Assembly: GCA_965213735.1 (NCBI GenBank)
Contig: CBDCAB010000006.1
Coordinates: 1,736,001 to 1,800,000 of the forward strand
Source of the DNA: CALDTK01 sp965213735
GTDB lineage: Bacteria; Bacteroidota; Bacteroidia; Chitinophagales; Saprospiraceae
DNA: 64,000 bases
Direction: 5' to 3'
The position numbers and the translations under genes were made by a program. This document shows, one piece after another, positions 1 to 9,083 of the stretch (positions are counted from its first letter, which is position 1; each line of letters starts with the position of its first letter). The notes under the pieces are model-generated. The model did not search any database. It was not told the DNA's origin and saw nothing but the letters and a program-made list of their open reading frames with translations.

Positions 1-2558
1 AAGGTTGCATCAGGGGAGTTGAGGCCAACACCAACTTTGTCGGTAACGTTGCGCAGGAATGTACGCCCACCATTGCCGTTGTCGCGCGTCCAAGGTCCTT
101 CAAAGGTAGCTTGGGGAATCTGGCGGAGATTACCTGATGCATCTGTACTCACGAGTAGATCACCCGTTGCTCCGTTAGGTAGGTTGCGCACCCGTACCTG
201 ACCGTTGACATCAAAATCGGTACTCGGTGCATCAGTTCTTATACCTACACGTTGGTCGTCGGCGCGGACTGATAAAATATCTGTGTTATCGCCACGATTA
301 CGAATGCTGTAAAGCGTATACGCCCGCACCCGAAAGATGTCATCGCTCGCTGCGTAGATGTAATTCGAACCAGCTCCACGGGTATTATCGCCGAAGTGCA
401 ACTCCTGATTTTGACGCACCCGCATGTGAGTAGCCACATCAAAGCCGAAGCTATTGTGGGGAGTTATAGTCCCTATGCCCACAGTACCTGACTGGCCGTC
501 GACCGTCATCAGGTCTTGAGTTCCTTGGCGGTTCTGAAAACGCAGCAGGTTGCGGTTACGGAAAAGGATGTGCTGCAGCGAGTTAGTTGCTATTGCATTT
601 TCGCTGCGATCACCAAACTGCAGTGGTTGTAATTCGCCAACGCGCGTTGGCCCATGAATATCGAGCTTGTACTGCGGGTTGTTGAGGCCTATGCCTACGT
701 TGCCTGAATTGGAATTATAGATGTTGTTGCCCGAGATCGTCCAGTCATCATCTTGGAAGTCTTGGAAAATCGCACTGGCTGGCACCTTCCGGAGATTTCC
801 CGCAGCATCTGCAGTCACTACTTCATCGTCGGTGCCGTTGTTGTCGAGATCGCCACTTGGCAGATTGGTGACGCGCGCAGTTCCTTCTACGTGAAGTCTA
901 GCCGAGGGTACGCCTGTGGTACCGATGCCAACATTGAGCGTCTGACCGTCGAGGTGCATGACACTTCGGTCGGTGCTGCTTCTGCGGTGCACAAAGCGAA
1001 AGTCATCTGAGTCATCATCGCCCCACACGATTACACCGTCTGCCCGGTTGTTGGACAAGCGGTGCTGACCGAAGTAGGCGAAATCACCTGTGACTGCATT
1101 GACCAAACCGTTGGTGGCATAGGTGGGCAGATTATTAACTGTACTCGTGCCGGTGCGGATCACGCCTCCAGTTGCGGAGTTGTTGAGGCCGCCTTGTTGC
1201 ACGAGCACATCACCGAACACGTGCAGGCGCTCGGTTGGATTAGAGAGTCCGATACCGATATCGCCCGTGCCTTCGATCACCATATTATCGACGCGAGTAG
1301 CGCCAGTACCACGACTCGAAAAAAGGATTGCTCCATCGGCGATGGCATTATTGCCATCAGTTTTTTCGATGATAAGGGCATCATCATTCGAGCCAAGGGC
1401 GTGGCGATCAAAGTAGATGCGAGCTCGATCACCCGTACCGACACCTGCTGTGGTTGTCTCACCATTAAAGCCGAGGCCGTAGCCGACACCATTTACCTCT
1501 CCGTCGAAGCGCATACCACCGTCGCGGATGTGCATCTTTTCGCTAGGATTAACGAGTCCAAGACCGATCTCACCATTGGTGGTCACCACGACATTATGCG
1601 AGGGCGCGTCATCTTTGGCTCTGCGGGCATAGATATATTGGTTGTTGCCGCTGTTGGTCCATTCCCCAACGTCGCTAAACAAGCTAGCTGCGGGAACTTC
1701 GCGCAAGTTGCCCTGGTCATCTGCGGTTACTATTCGATCGTCGTTAATAGGGTCGCCTGCAATACTACCGAGTGGTAGATCCCGCACACGCACACGGCCG
1801 TTGACGTCGAGTTTGGATGTTGGACCCGCAGTGCCGATGCCGACTTCGCCAGTATTTTCAATAGTGAGCAGGTGCTCCCAGGTAATGTTGGCACCAGCCG
1901 TGCCTGCGGTGGTGGATTTGGAGATTGCGTACACATCTGATCCGACAGATGGGTCGCCATTGATGAGTTGCTTCACGGCTAGGTCGCCGCTTTCGAGAAA
2001 TCTTTCGTTGGAGCCGAAGGTGGCGTTCCACTTCGTAGTGAAGCGGCCGGTACCGTCTTGGACAGCCATAATTACGTCGCCATTCGAGCCGGTGAGGCGT
2101 ATGGCTTCTCCGCTATCGTAGGTGCCGCTGATGCGATTGTTGTCACCGATAACTATGCCTCGGTCGCCGCCGATTTGCAGGGCAGCAGTAGGGTCGACCA
2201 TGCCGATTCCGAAGCGACCATTATCAGTAACGACGATGTCTTGATTAAATCCTTCGGTTTTGGCCCTGTTGGCATAGATATATGCGGAGGAGGCATCATC
2301 TCGCCACTCACCGCTAAGGGTGAGGCTGTTGATTGGGCGATAGTAGAGGACACCGTTGGCATCGGTGACGACGACATCTTCCTGAGTCGTCCCGGCGTTG
2401 AGTCCCTGCAGGCGTAGCGGCTGTTGACCTGATTTGGCCACCACGTGTAGTGCCTTGTCTGGGTCGGGTGAGAAGGTGCCGATTCCTGTTTGTGCTTGCG
2501 CCAAAACTGGCCACACAATAATGCTGAGTACACGCAGCGCGCGTCCAAATTTCTTCAT
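1..2558 (-). CDS. Secreted tail-fibre-like repeat protein (C-terminus outside window)
   Basis: Open from the ATG at 2558 to the window edge (about 852 codons, no stop), so the C-terminus is missing. Residues 1-22 form a signal peptide ending at AQA. The mature part starts with the GIGT..P..ALHV pattern common in Bacteroidota proteins that resemble phage tail fibres. A longer module of the type LDVNG.VRVRDLP, then a D-x-x-G-N-L-R-x-V-P ending, recurs near residues 250, 560 and 785, with short GIG...P...LH units between. No catalytic motif is seen. Related proteins often end in a peptidase S74 intramolecular chaperone or a T9SS domain; either would lie beyond the window. The role is inferred to be a surface or secreted fibre. 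A DUF2795 gene on the same strand lies upstream. Confidence 0.8.
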   Translation of the reverse strand, partial: MKKFGRALRVLSIIVWPVLAQAQTGIGTFSPDPDKALHVVAKSGQQPLRLQGLNAGTTQEDVVVTDANGVLYYRPINSLTLSGEWRDDASSAYIYANRAKTEGFNQDIVVTDNGRFGIGMVDPTAALQIGGDRGIVIGDNNRISGTYDSGEAIRLTGSNGDVIMAVQDGTGRFTTKWNATFGSNERFLESGDLAVKQLINGDPSVGSDVYAISKSTTAGTAGANITWEHLLTIENTGEVGIGTAGPTSKLDVNGRVRVRDLPLGSIAGDPINDDRIVTADDQGNLREVPAASLFSDVGEWTNSGNNQYIYARRAKDDAPSHNVVVTTNGEIGLGLVNPSEKMHIRDGGMRFDGEVNGVGYGLGFNGETTTAGVGTGDRARIYFDRHALGSNDDALIIEKTDGNNAIADGAILFSSRGTGATRVDNMVIEGTGDIGIGLSNPTERLHVFGDVLVQQGGLNNSATGGVIRTGTSTVNNLPTYATNGLVNAVTGDFAYFGQHRLSNNRADGVIVWGDDDSDDFRFVHRRSSTDRSVMHLDGQTLNVGIGTTGVPSARLHVEGTARVTNLPSGDLDNNGTDDEVVTADAAGNLRKVPASAIFQDFQDDDWTISGNNIYNSNSGNVGIGLNNPQYKLDIHGPTRVGELQPLQFGDRSENAIATNSLQHILFRNRNLLRFQNRQGTQDLMTVDGQSGTVGIGTITPHNSFGFDVATHMRVRQNQELHFGDNTRGAGSNYIYAASDDIFRVRAYTLYSIRNRGDNTDILSVRADDQRVGIRTDAPSTDFDVNGQVRVRNLPNGATGDLLVSTDASGNLRQIPQATFEGPWTRDNGNGGRTFLRNVTDKVGVGLNSPDAT
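2494..2507 (-). repeat. GNAA-loop 14-mer, copy 1 (N=C)
   Basis: Exact GTTTTGGCGCAAGC on the minus strand. It is read in the sense direction inside the signal peptide of the fibre protein, where it codes for V-L-A-Q-A. Confidence 0.8.
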
Positions 2559-2942
2559 TTCATATGCATGTCCACCCGCTGCTCTTAGAGTGAGGCAGCG
2601 TGTGTGGTGAAAACCTCAAAACATTAGCTCGATGGGGGAGCTAAATCGGGTGGGGGGAGGATTTCACTTCTCCAGTACAAAAGCCTGGGGGGCGTGGCTG
2701 GAGTTTCCGTGAGGGGGTGGACGTGCGGGGGGAGCCGCGTCCTACGGATGGTGAAGTGGGCGCGAGCTAAGCTGTTGCCAACGCATATGAAACTTTCAAA
2801 TAGGATGCCACACATGAATATTCACGCCATGTGTTTTGCGGAAGCGTAGAAACGAGAGCAGCCCTCCACCACCGCTTGGTCATGGAAGGCTGCCTGCTTT
2901 GGCTCGGTACCCACGCATGGGCGCCAAGCTGATTATCGAGCG
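2559..2942. other. Intergenic region, 384 bp, no gene seen
   Basis: No convincing coding region. It holds G-rich stretches near 2630-2740, a short variant of the dispersed word (GTTTTGCGGAAGC at about 2832) and, next to the DUF2795 gene, an imperfect hairpin listed separately. Promoter elements for the fibre gene should lie at its left end, but I found no exact TAnnTTTG box. Confidence 0.5.
2858..2893 (-). terminator. Possible terminator of the DUF2795 gene
   Basis: The arms GCAGCCCTCCA and TGGAAGGCTGC pair over 11 positions with one mismatch around a 14-base loop. It sits 50 bases downstream of the DUF2795 stop on the minus strand. The following minus-strand bases are only moderately T-rich, so the call is tentative. 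Confidence 0.4.
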
Positions 2943-3164
2943 TCAGTACTCGTCTTCGTTAAAGAGGAAATCGTCTTTGCGGGGGTAGTCGGGCCAAACG
3001 TCTTCGATGGTTTCGTAAACCTCGCCCTCGTCCTCCATCTCCTGGAGGTTCTCCATCACCTCCAGCGGTGCACCGGAGCGCACGGCGTAGTCAATGAGTT
3101 CGTCACGCGTGGCAGGCCAGGGTGCGTCCTCGAGGTGGTGAGCTAATTCCAGTGTCCAGTACAT
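2943..3164 (-). CDS. DUF2795 family protein
   Basis: A 73-residue acidic protein starting MYWTLELAHHLEDAPWPATRD and ending FNEDEY. Bacteroidota carry a strongly conserved small DUF2795 protein with this composition: a short helical domain with the pattern DELIDYA.RSGAP.EV.ENLQE, then an acidic tail with a DVWPDYP element. Length and both ends fit the family, so the gene looks complete. The molecular role is unknown. No clear operon partner: the next minus-strand gene upstream (transglutaminase-like) ends 140 bp away. A hairpin lies just downstream. Confidence 0.9.
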   Translation of the reverse strand: MYWTLELAHHLEDAPWPATRDELIDYAVRSGAPLEVMENLQEMEDEGEVYETIEDVWPDYPRKDDFLFNEDEY

Positions 3165-3304
3165 GCGGTGTTTTAATGTTGCAGTTCCGGGGAAAGGCGT
3201 TTAGGTAGACAATTGTTGTCAGGCTCCCCGAAAAGTGGCGCGAATAACGCTAGTTGCGCCCACCTATACAAGCGCTATTTTTGGCCGCAACACAGCCCGC
3301 AAAT

Positions 3305-4477
3305 TCAGGTCTGAGGGGCAACTTCAGCTACTATATCAAAGGGCCGATTCTCATAGCCATAGGGTGGATTACCCACTACCGACGAATCCTTGGGCCCCGT
3401 CGGATCGCACACGAAGTACTCCTTGCCCTTGTGCCAAAAGCCTTTGCCAGTCAATTCTGGACTGCTGACGGCAATGCTGAGATGATCATCGTAGGCAATT
3501 GCGACCACCGGAAGGTTGAGTAAGTCACGCACCAGCATGAAATATAGCGCGCTCCTATCCTCGCAATCGCTAACAGGATAAAACAGCACCTCATCAGCGA
3601 TCATTGGCTTCGAGTAGCCAAAACTCTTCTTGTCTTCTTTGTACACAAAGGCGCTGCGGGTAAAGGAAGCCAGCAGTTCGAGCTGCTCGAGTTGCGAGCG
3701 ACCTTCAAGAAATGGCCGCAGCTCATCGAGTAGTCTATTCTTTGTAAGCTCAGCCATCGGAGCCTCTAGGTACAGACCTTCTTCGAAGAAAGGATAATCA
3801 TGCATCCATGCTGCTACCGTACGATCGCTGAGGCCATGAACCGTAAACAGCTCATCCTGGTAGCGAAAGCGGAACGTGCGATTTTGCATATTCGGCGTCA
3901 GCTTTGGAATGTTGCCGAGGGTAAATGATAAGGGATCGCCCGAGGGCAGAGGCCGAATCGGATGCAGATTGAGCGAGCGGGTGGTATTGCGCTCAGGTGA
4001 GAGGGCACTCGTGAGGTTGACGTATTTGCGCTCGTCGTTGGTGATCATAGGCACCTCAAACAGCGCGTCGTTGGTGTAACCGTAGACGAACATCGTCTGG
4101 CTGTCGTAGCAGAGCCTCACGTCATACCCGGCGAGGGTAAGGAGGTGAAATTCGAGTACGCGGCGCTCATTTTCTAGCGCGAAATCAGCAATGCGATCAA
4201 CGGTTTCGCGTACGAGCTTGACGTAAAGCCAATCATTGAGCTCGAAGCGACGGCGCTGTTGTTGCAGCTGTTCGTGCAGTGGCAGCCAATCTTGCTCGGT
4301 TACTGCCGCGTAATGGTAGGAAATGCCACTTTCGTCGAGGGCCAGCGGGCCATTGGCAAACACCTCGGCGCGGTATTCCACCACGAAGCGTTCATTATAA
4401 AAAGCGACCTCTGCTCGCTGAGCAGGCATAAAGAAGGCGAGAATCCAGCTGGCCCACGCCAGAATGAGGCTGTGCAT
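3305..4477 (-). CDS. Transglutaminase-like domain protein
   Basis: 390 residues with a hydrophobic N-terminus (about 1-20) that could be a signal peptide or anchor. The C-terminal third has the transglutaminase-like Cys-His-Asp arrangement: Cys in SDCEDRS, His in YDDHLSI about 30 residues later, and Asp in VCDPTGP. The N-terminal 250 residues match no family I recognise and look beta-rich. Related Bacteroidota proteins are annotated as transglutaminase-like cysteine peptidases and are expected to act in the periplasm or on the surface; the substrate is unknown. The gene follows queA on the same strand with a 201 bp spacer, so it probably has its own promoter. Confidence 0.75.
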   Translation of the reverse strand: MHSLILAWASWILAFFMPAQRAEVAFYNERFVVEYRAEVFANGPLALDESGISYHYAAVTEQDWLPLHEQLQQQRRRFELNDWLYVKLVRETVDRIADFALENERRVLEFHLLTLAGYDVRLCYDSQTMFVYGYTNDALFEVPMITNDERKYVNLTSALSPERNTTRSLNLHPIRPLPSGDPLSFTLGNIPKLTPNMQNRTFRFRYQDELFTVHGLSDRTVAAWMHDYPFFEEGLYLEAPMAELTKNRLLDELRPFLEGRSQLEQLELLASFTRSAFVYKEDKKSFGYSKPMIADEVLFYPVSDCEDRSALYFMLVRDLLNLPVVAIAYDDHLSIAVSSPELTGKGFWHKGKEYFVCDPTGPKDSSVVGNPPYGYENRPFDIVAEVAPQT

Positions 4478-4678
4478 TTACCCGGTACCTATAAAGGGTT
4501 AAGAATTTTTGCAAACAGCATGAACATGGGATTCAGCTTTGGCGTTTGCGCGTCCTCAAAATACGGGCAAGAGTCGTGCTAAGCTTCAGTAGCAAGCACA
4601 TTTATAGAAATTTTAAGCTTGCTGACGGCCGCGAGACAGTTGGTGCAGCCGCGCAAGGCTCTGCTGATGCGCCTACAC

Positions 4679-5743
4679 TTACTTGATCAGCATGGCGTCG
4701 CCGTAGGTATAAAAGCGGTACTTCTCCTTCACCGCCTCTTCGTACGCTTCCATAATAAGATCGCGACCACCAAAAGCGCAAGCCATGATGAGCAAGCTCG
4801 ATTTCGGGAGGTGCATGTTTGTGATCATGCTGTCTGCCACGTGGAAGCGGTAAGGTGGGTAGATAAATTTGTTGGTCCAGCCGATGTTGGCCGCCAGCAA
4901 ATCATCAGCACTAACCGAACTCTCGATTGCACGCATACAGGTAGTGCCGACGCAGCATACATGGCCTTTAGCTCGCTTGCTTTCGTTGATGATGTCAACA
5001 GCTTGCTGCGTCACCTTAAAATACTCAGCGTCCATTTTGTGCTTGGAAAGGTCTTCCACCTCAATCTCGCGGAAAGTGCCAAGACCTACGTGCAGGGTGA
5101 GTTCTGCGCGTGCAATGCCTTTGAGTTCCATGCGCTTGAGTAGCGCTTCCGAAAAGTGCAGACCAGCCGTAGGAGCAGCTACTGCGCCTTCTTCCTTCGC
5201 GTAGAGGGTTTGGTAGCGCTCTTGATCAATCTCTTCGACAGGTCGGTCGATGTACTTCGGCAGGGGGGTATTGCCGAGGCGATGCAGCAGGCCACGAAAT
5301 TCTTCGTCCGAGCACTCATTCATGAAGCGAATGGTTCTGCCGCGCGAGGTGGTGTTGTCTACTACCTCGGCCACCAGCAGTTCGGTTCCGTCGTCGTCGT
5401 TGAAGAATAGCTTATTGCCGACCCTGATTTTGCGGGCAGGATCCACGAGCACGTCCCATAGCTTTTGCTCATTGTTGAGCTCGCGCAGCAGGAAGACCTC
5501 GATATTGGCGTCGGTCTTTTCTTTCTTGCCAAACATGCGCGCCGGAAACACCTTCGTGTTGTTCATGATGAAGGCATCACCCTCCTCGAAGTAGTCGAGT
5601 ATGTCGCTGAAGATTTTGTGCTCGATCTTGCCAGTCTGACGATCTACCACCATGAGGCGGCTTTGATCGCGGTGTTCGGCGGGATACTTCGCGATAAGTT
5701 TTTCAGGAAGCTCGAAGATGAATTGGGAGAGTTTGGTACGCAT
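4679..5743 (-). CDS. queA: S-adenosylmethionine:tRNA ribosyltransferase-isomerase QueA
   Basis: 354 residues, full family length. QueA moves the ribose part of S-adenosylmethionine onto preQ1-modified tRNA to form epoxyqueuosine in queuosine synthesis. Recognisable stretches include LIAKYPAEHRDQSRLMVVDR near the start, MNNTKVFPARMFG, the AAPTAGLHFSE motif, LTLHVGLGTFREI, and the C-terminal LPKSSLLIMACAFGG. The start at 5743 gives the usual MRTKLSQF N-terminus. It is divergent from the permease at 5887 with about 140 bp between. No other queuosine gene is in the window. Confidence 0.97.
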   Translation of the reverse strand: MRTKLSQFIFELPEKLIAKYPAEHRDQSRLMVVDRQTGKIEHKIFSDILDYFEEGDAFIMNNTKVFPARMFGKKEKTDANIEVFLLRELNNEQKLWDVLVDPARKIRVGNKLFFNDDDGTELLVAEVVDNTTSRGRTIRFMNECSDEEFRGLLHRLGNTPLPKYIDRPVEEIDQERYQTLYAKEEGAVAAPTAGLHFSEALLKRMELKGIARAELTLHVGLGTFREIEVEDLSKHKMDAEYFKVTQQAVDIINESKRAKGHVCCVGTTCMRAIESSVSADDLLAANIGWTNKFIYPPYRFHVADSMITNMHLPKSSLLIMACAFGGRDLIMEAYEEAVKEKYRFYTYGDAMLIK

Positions 5744-5829
5744 GGAGTCGGGTCAGCTAATTTTCGGCGCGCGAAGGTAGCGAAGGATTGTCGAGTTGTT
5801 GAGGCAGTTGGTCGAGGGAGTCATGTGGG

Positions 5830-5843
5830 GTTTTGGCGAAAGC
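5830..5843 (+). repeat. GNAA-loop 14-mer, copy 2 (N=A)
   Basis: Exact GTTTTGGCGAAAGC, followed by C, in the intergenic space between queA and the permease gene. It is one of two copies outside any gene. Confidence 0.85.
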
Positions 5844-5886
5844 CTACTTTGGCACATGCGCAGATAAAACTGTGACACTCTACCCT

Positions 5887-7137
5887 ATGCGCGTGCTCAT
5901 CCGAACTTTAGTCTCTTCGCTCGCGCAGGCCTGGCAACAACTAGCGGCCAACAAGCTGCGCACAGCCCTGAGTTTGCTGGGAGTGAGCATCGGCATTTTC
6001 TGCATCATCGCCGTGCAAGCTGCTGTGGATAGCCTCCAAACCAACGTAGTGAGCAGTCTCTCCAAACTCGGCGATGAGACCATTTACGTGCAAAAGATGC
6101 CCTGGGGCGGAGGCGGAGAGTACCCCTGGTGGAAATACAACCGGCGCCCCAATCTCACCTACCGCGAATACGAAGCCGTGCGCGAGCGACTCGGGCCACG
6201 TGGCGAGGCAGGATACTATGCCGTAGTGGCCGGCCGCACCGCTAAGTGGCGCAACAACTCCCTTGAAGGCGTACTGAGCGTAGCCGGATCGCCTGAAATG
6301 GCAGACTTTTTCGGCTTTACCTTCGAGGAAGGACGCTACTTCACCAGCTCTGAGTACCAGTACGGCAGCAACGCAATCGTGCTGGGACATACCATTGCGC
6401 AAGACCTCTTTGGAGACATCGACGCAGTGGGTCGCACCATCCGCATGTTTGGGCAAAAGCTCACCGTGGTCGGTGTGCTCGAAAAAGCCGGCGAAGACCT
6501 ACTGCAAGTATTCAACTTCGACGAGGCAGCCATACTCCCCTACCCATTTATGGCCAAAGCCGTGAACCTGAAATCGAGTTTTTTCTTCAGCTCGCTCATG
6601 GCTAGACCTGCAGTTGGTGTGAGCAAGGAAACGGTGAAAGACGGCGTGACGCTAGCCCTTCGCGCTGAGAGGCGACTCCGGCCTACCGAGGAAAATAACT
6701 TTGCGCTCAACAGCCTCTCCATCTTAGCAGGCTTTCTCGACAACATCTTCGGCGTACTCAATGTGGTGGGCCTGCTCATTGGAGGCTTCGCCATTTTTGT
6801 CGGCGGCTTTTCGGTGGCTAACATCATGTTTGTAAGCGTGAAAGAGCGCACCAATCTCATTGGAGTAAAAATGGCTCTTGGGGCATCGAGGCCAGTCATC
6901 CTGCTCGAATTCCTGATCGAAAGCATCGCGCTGTGCATTGTCGGTGGACTATTTGGACTGCTGCTGGTAGTAGGCTCGCTGGCATTGATCAACCAATTCT
7001 CGCCCTTCATTATGGCACTCTCAGTAGGCAATGTGGTCTTTGGGCTTGGCCTGGCCATCATCATTGGTCTGTTGTCGGGAATCATCCCCGCTTATTTGGC
7101 GAGTCGGCTCGATCCTGTGACCGCCATTCGTTCTTGA
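5887..7137 (+). CDS. MacB/FtsX-type ABC transporter permease
   Basis: 416 residues from the ATG at 5887. An upstream TTG is in frame but would add 18 residues before the usual N-terminal amphipathic segment. The order fits MacB-type permeases: one N-terminal membrane helix (about 25-45, LSLLGVSIGIFCIIAVQAAV), a large periplasmic MacB_PCD domain (about 50-280), then three C-terminal helices of the FtsX domain, with the VKERTNLIGVKMALGASR loop that contacts the ATPase. Such proteins drive mechanotransmission for efflux or lipoprotein handling rather than forming a classic channel. The ATPase partner is not in the window, so the substrate cannot be inferred. Confidence 0.9.
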   Translation: MRVLIRTLVSSLAQAWQQLAANKLRTALSLLGVSIGIFCIIAVQAAVDSLQTNVVSSLSKLGDETIYVQKMPWGGGGEYPWWKYNRRPNLTYREYEAVRERLGPRGEAGYYAVVAGRTAKWRNNSLEGVLSVAGSPEMADFFGFTFEEGRYFTSSEYQYGSNAIVLGHTIAQDLFGDIDAVGRTIRMFGQKLTVVGVLEKAGEDLLQVFNFDEAAILPYPFMAKAVNLKSSFFFSSLMARPAVGVSKETVKDGVTLALRAERRLRPTEENNFALNSLSILAGFLDNIFGVLNVVGLLIGGFAIFVGGFSVANIMFVSVKERTNLIGVKMALGASRPVILLEFLIESIALCIVGGLFGLLLVVGSLALINQFSPFIMALSVGNVVFGLGLAIIIGLLSGIIPAYLASRLDPVTAIRS

Positions 7138-7226
7138 GCATTTAACCCAGTCGGCTTTAGGCATAAGGTTTGCTTCTATGTATGATGTCCTCACAGTCAG
7201 GGCCACACACATAAACTCAGCTCCTT

Positions 7227-8975
7227 ATGCTTCACCGCCTTCTCGTGTTTGCCCTAGTGGTGGCGGTGGTGGCTTGCTCGCCAGCAGAGCGACTGACGCT
7301 GAGCCAGTCTTCTGAGACATTGGTTCTCTCCGAAGCTGGCAAAGTGCGATTCGATGATTGGATGCACACGCCGCTGCGGCCTGATAATCATGCACCTCTG
7401 TCTTTTACTGTGGAGGCCAATAGTGATGTAGGTATAGCCAAAGCTGAGCTATACATCTATGAGTACGAGTTGTACCGCAATAGCGATGGCCTTCAGTCTC
7501 AGCGCCAGCGCCTCGGAGGACTTTGGGGCAAGGCGCGTAGTTGGGATTTAGAGGCGCCCTTGCAGCGCGTCACGCTCGAGCACACCCACGGCCTCGGCTT
7601 TGGTGCGCACACGCGCATCGAGTACATCTGGCGACTGCATGATGCGGCGGGAGCATACTCCGACCGCCTCGCTCGTTTTGATGCCGGCACCTCCCCCTGG
7701 CCTACAGATAAAGTGCTGCTGTACAGTGCGTCGCGGCGACCAATGGCTGATATGATCGACATTGGCTTCTTTCGGGACACCGATTACAAGGGCGATAAAG
7801 TTGCATACGCCGCCGATGTGGAGGCGATGATCAAGCAGGGATTTTTTGCTGAAGATGTCTTTAGTGACAACCGCACTTACTGGGCGTTTTACACTACCGA
7901 TAGAGAGACCGATGGGCAGGCAATAGCAAATGACATTACCAACGACCTTCACTTGCCCAGTTGGCTAAAGGATTTTAGCATTCCCGGCATCGACGCGTTT
8001 TGCCTGCTTCACAAAGAGGATTATACCGACCGGAGTTTGCTGCTCGAAAATTTTCACTCGCTGAGCAACAACCTCTTCAGCGCGGAGGCTCACAATTGGG
8101 GTACTGCGGTGCACGAGTGCGGTCACGCTATTTTTCACCTCTCGGATGAGTATGGAGGATGCGCGTGTTTTCAGACGCACAACTCGAGCAATGTCTTCAG
8201 GGAGCAGTCTGACTGTGCCAAGTGGAATATGGCCAATGGCTTTCCTGCCGATGATTGTTATGAGCTGCGCGACCTGTACGACCGCTCATGGTTTAGTGCG
8301 GAGGAGCCAACGTTTTTTGCTTCAGAAGCAGCTTGTCAGGAGCACAACCGCAAGCTGGGTATGAGCATCGATAGCTGCCGCAATTTCATTAATGCCAAGG
8401 GCGAGGAGCTTTTTTGGGCATTTGAGTCGACTTGCATTATGCACGACGATGGTGATCATTTGGTGCGGCCATTTCAGCGTGCCTGTCGCAGGGTAATTAC
8501 TGATTTTTATGGCCGTCTTAGTGAGGAGGATCACAATTTAGCTTTCGCCAAAACCAGCTTTGACAACATATACGGCTACGAGCCAGTGGTGGTGATGGAA
8601 ATGACACGTCAGGACCAACTTTGGTCATTGCGCGTAGCCGAAGCTGAGTTGGGAATACCGACAAATGCATCTGGCGCAGGAGGCGAAGTGGTGATGCGGG
8701 TGTTCGACGAAAACGGTAAAACTCTCGCAAACTACAATCTCGCTCAACCCGGTGCGGTACATGTGCACGGCAGCGATGGCGACAGCTTTCAGACGCCACA
8801 ATACGGGACGGTGCGAGTGGCGGTGCCTGCCTCCAAGGCGATTGCGCGGGTGGTATGTGAATTTAATAATGAAGTACATGCTCGTGGCGCTGCTGCTACT
8901 TCCCTCCCCTACCGCGATCCCTTTGTATTCGAGGTGGCCGAACAAGTGCAAGCGGCCATTGATGCTGCTCATTAG
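7227..8975 (+). CDS. Lipoprotein peptidase, M64 (IgA peptidase-like) family
   Basis: 582 residues. A lipoprotein signal peptide with the lipobox cysteine at residue 17 (VVAVVAC) predicts attachment to a membrane. The zinc site is HECGH at 296-300, followed by FHLSDEYGG, the H-E-x-G-H...L-x-D-E-Y pattern of M64 peptidases, with a C-I-M-H-D-D segment downstream that fits the met-turn region. The first 230 residues form a beta-rich N-terminal domain and the last 150 another beta-rich region. Many cysteines suggest disulphides outside the cytoplasm. It stands alone, with an 89 bp gap before and a 108 bp gap after. The target protein is unknown. Confidence 0.8.
   Translation: MLHRLLVFALVVAVVACSPAERLTLSQSSETLVLSEAGKVRFDDWMHTPLRPDNHAPLSFTVEANSDVGIAKAELYIYEYELYRNSDGLQSQRQRLGGLWGKARSWDLEAPLQRVTLEHTHGLGFGAHTRIEYIWRLHDAAGAYSDRLARFDAGTSPWPTDKVLLYSASRRPMADMIDIGFFRDTDYKGDKVAYAADVEAMIKQGFFAEDVFSDNRTYWAFYTTDRETDGQAIANDITNDLHLPSWLKDFSIPGIDAFCLLHKEDYTDRSLLLENFHSLSNNLFSAEAHNWGTAVHECGHAIFHLSDEYGGCACFQTHNSSNVFREQSDCAKWNMANGFPADDCYELRDLYDRSWFSAEEPTFFASEAACQEHNRKLGMSIDSCRNFINAKGEELFWAFESTCIMHDDGDHLVRPFQRACRRVITDFYGRLSEEDHNLAFAKTSFDNIYGYEPVVVMEMTRQDQLWSLRVAEAELGIPTNASGAGGEVVMRVFDENGKTLANYNLAQPGAVHVHGSDGDSFQTPQYGTVRVAVPASKAIARVVCEFNNEVHARGAAATSLPYRDPFVFEVAEQVQAAIDAAH
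8541..8554 (-). repeat. GNAA-loop 14-mer, copy 3 (N=A)
   Basis: Exact copy on the minus strand inside the M64 peptidase gene, antisense to it. The coding strand reads A-F-A-K-T. Confidence 0.85.
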
Positions 8976-9083
8976 CATGCTTGGCGAATCAAGCCTAAGG
9001 CTGGCCTAATTATTGACTCCCTACGCATGACGGAATCTGCTCATCTAAGAGCGGGCCCTTTTGGGTATCCCGAAGCTTCGCAT

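Noticed and set aside
753..2417. Long plus-strand ORFs in the first 2.5 kb
   Set aside because: They lie opposite a minus-strand frame that is open for over 850 codons with a signal peptide and family-like repeats. The plus-strand translations have no domain and no start context.
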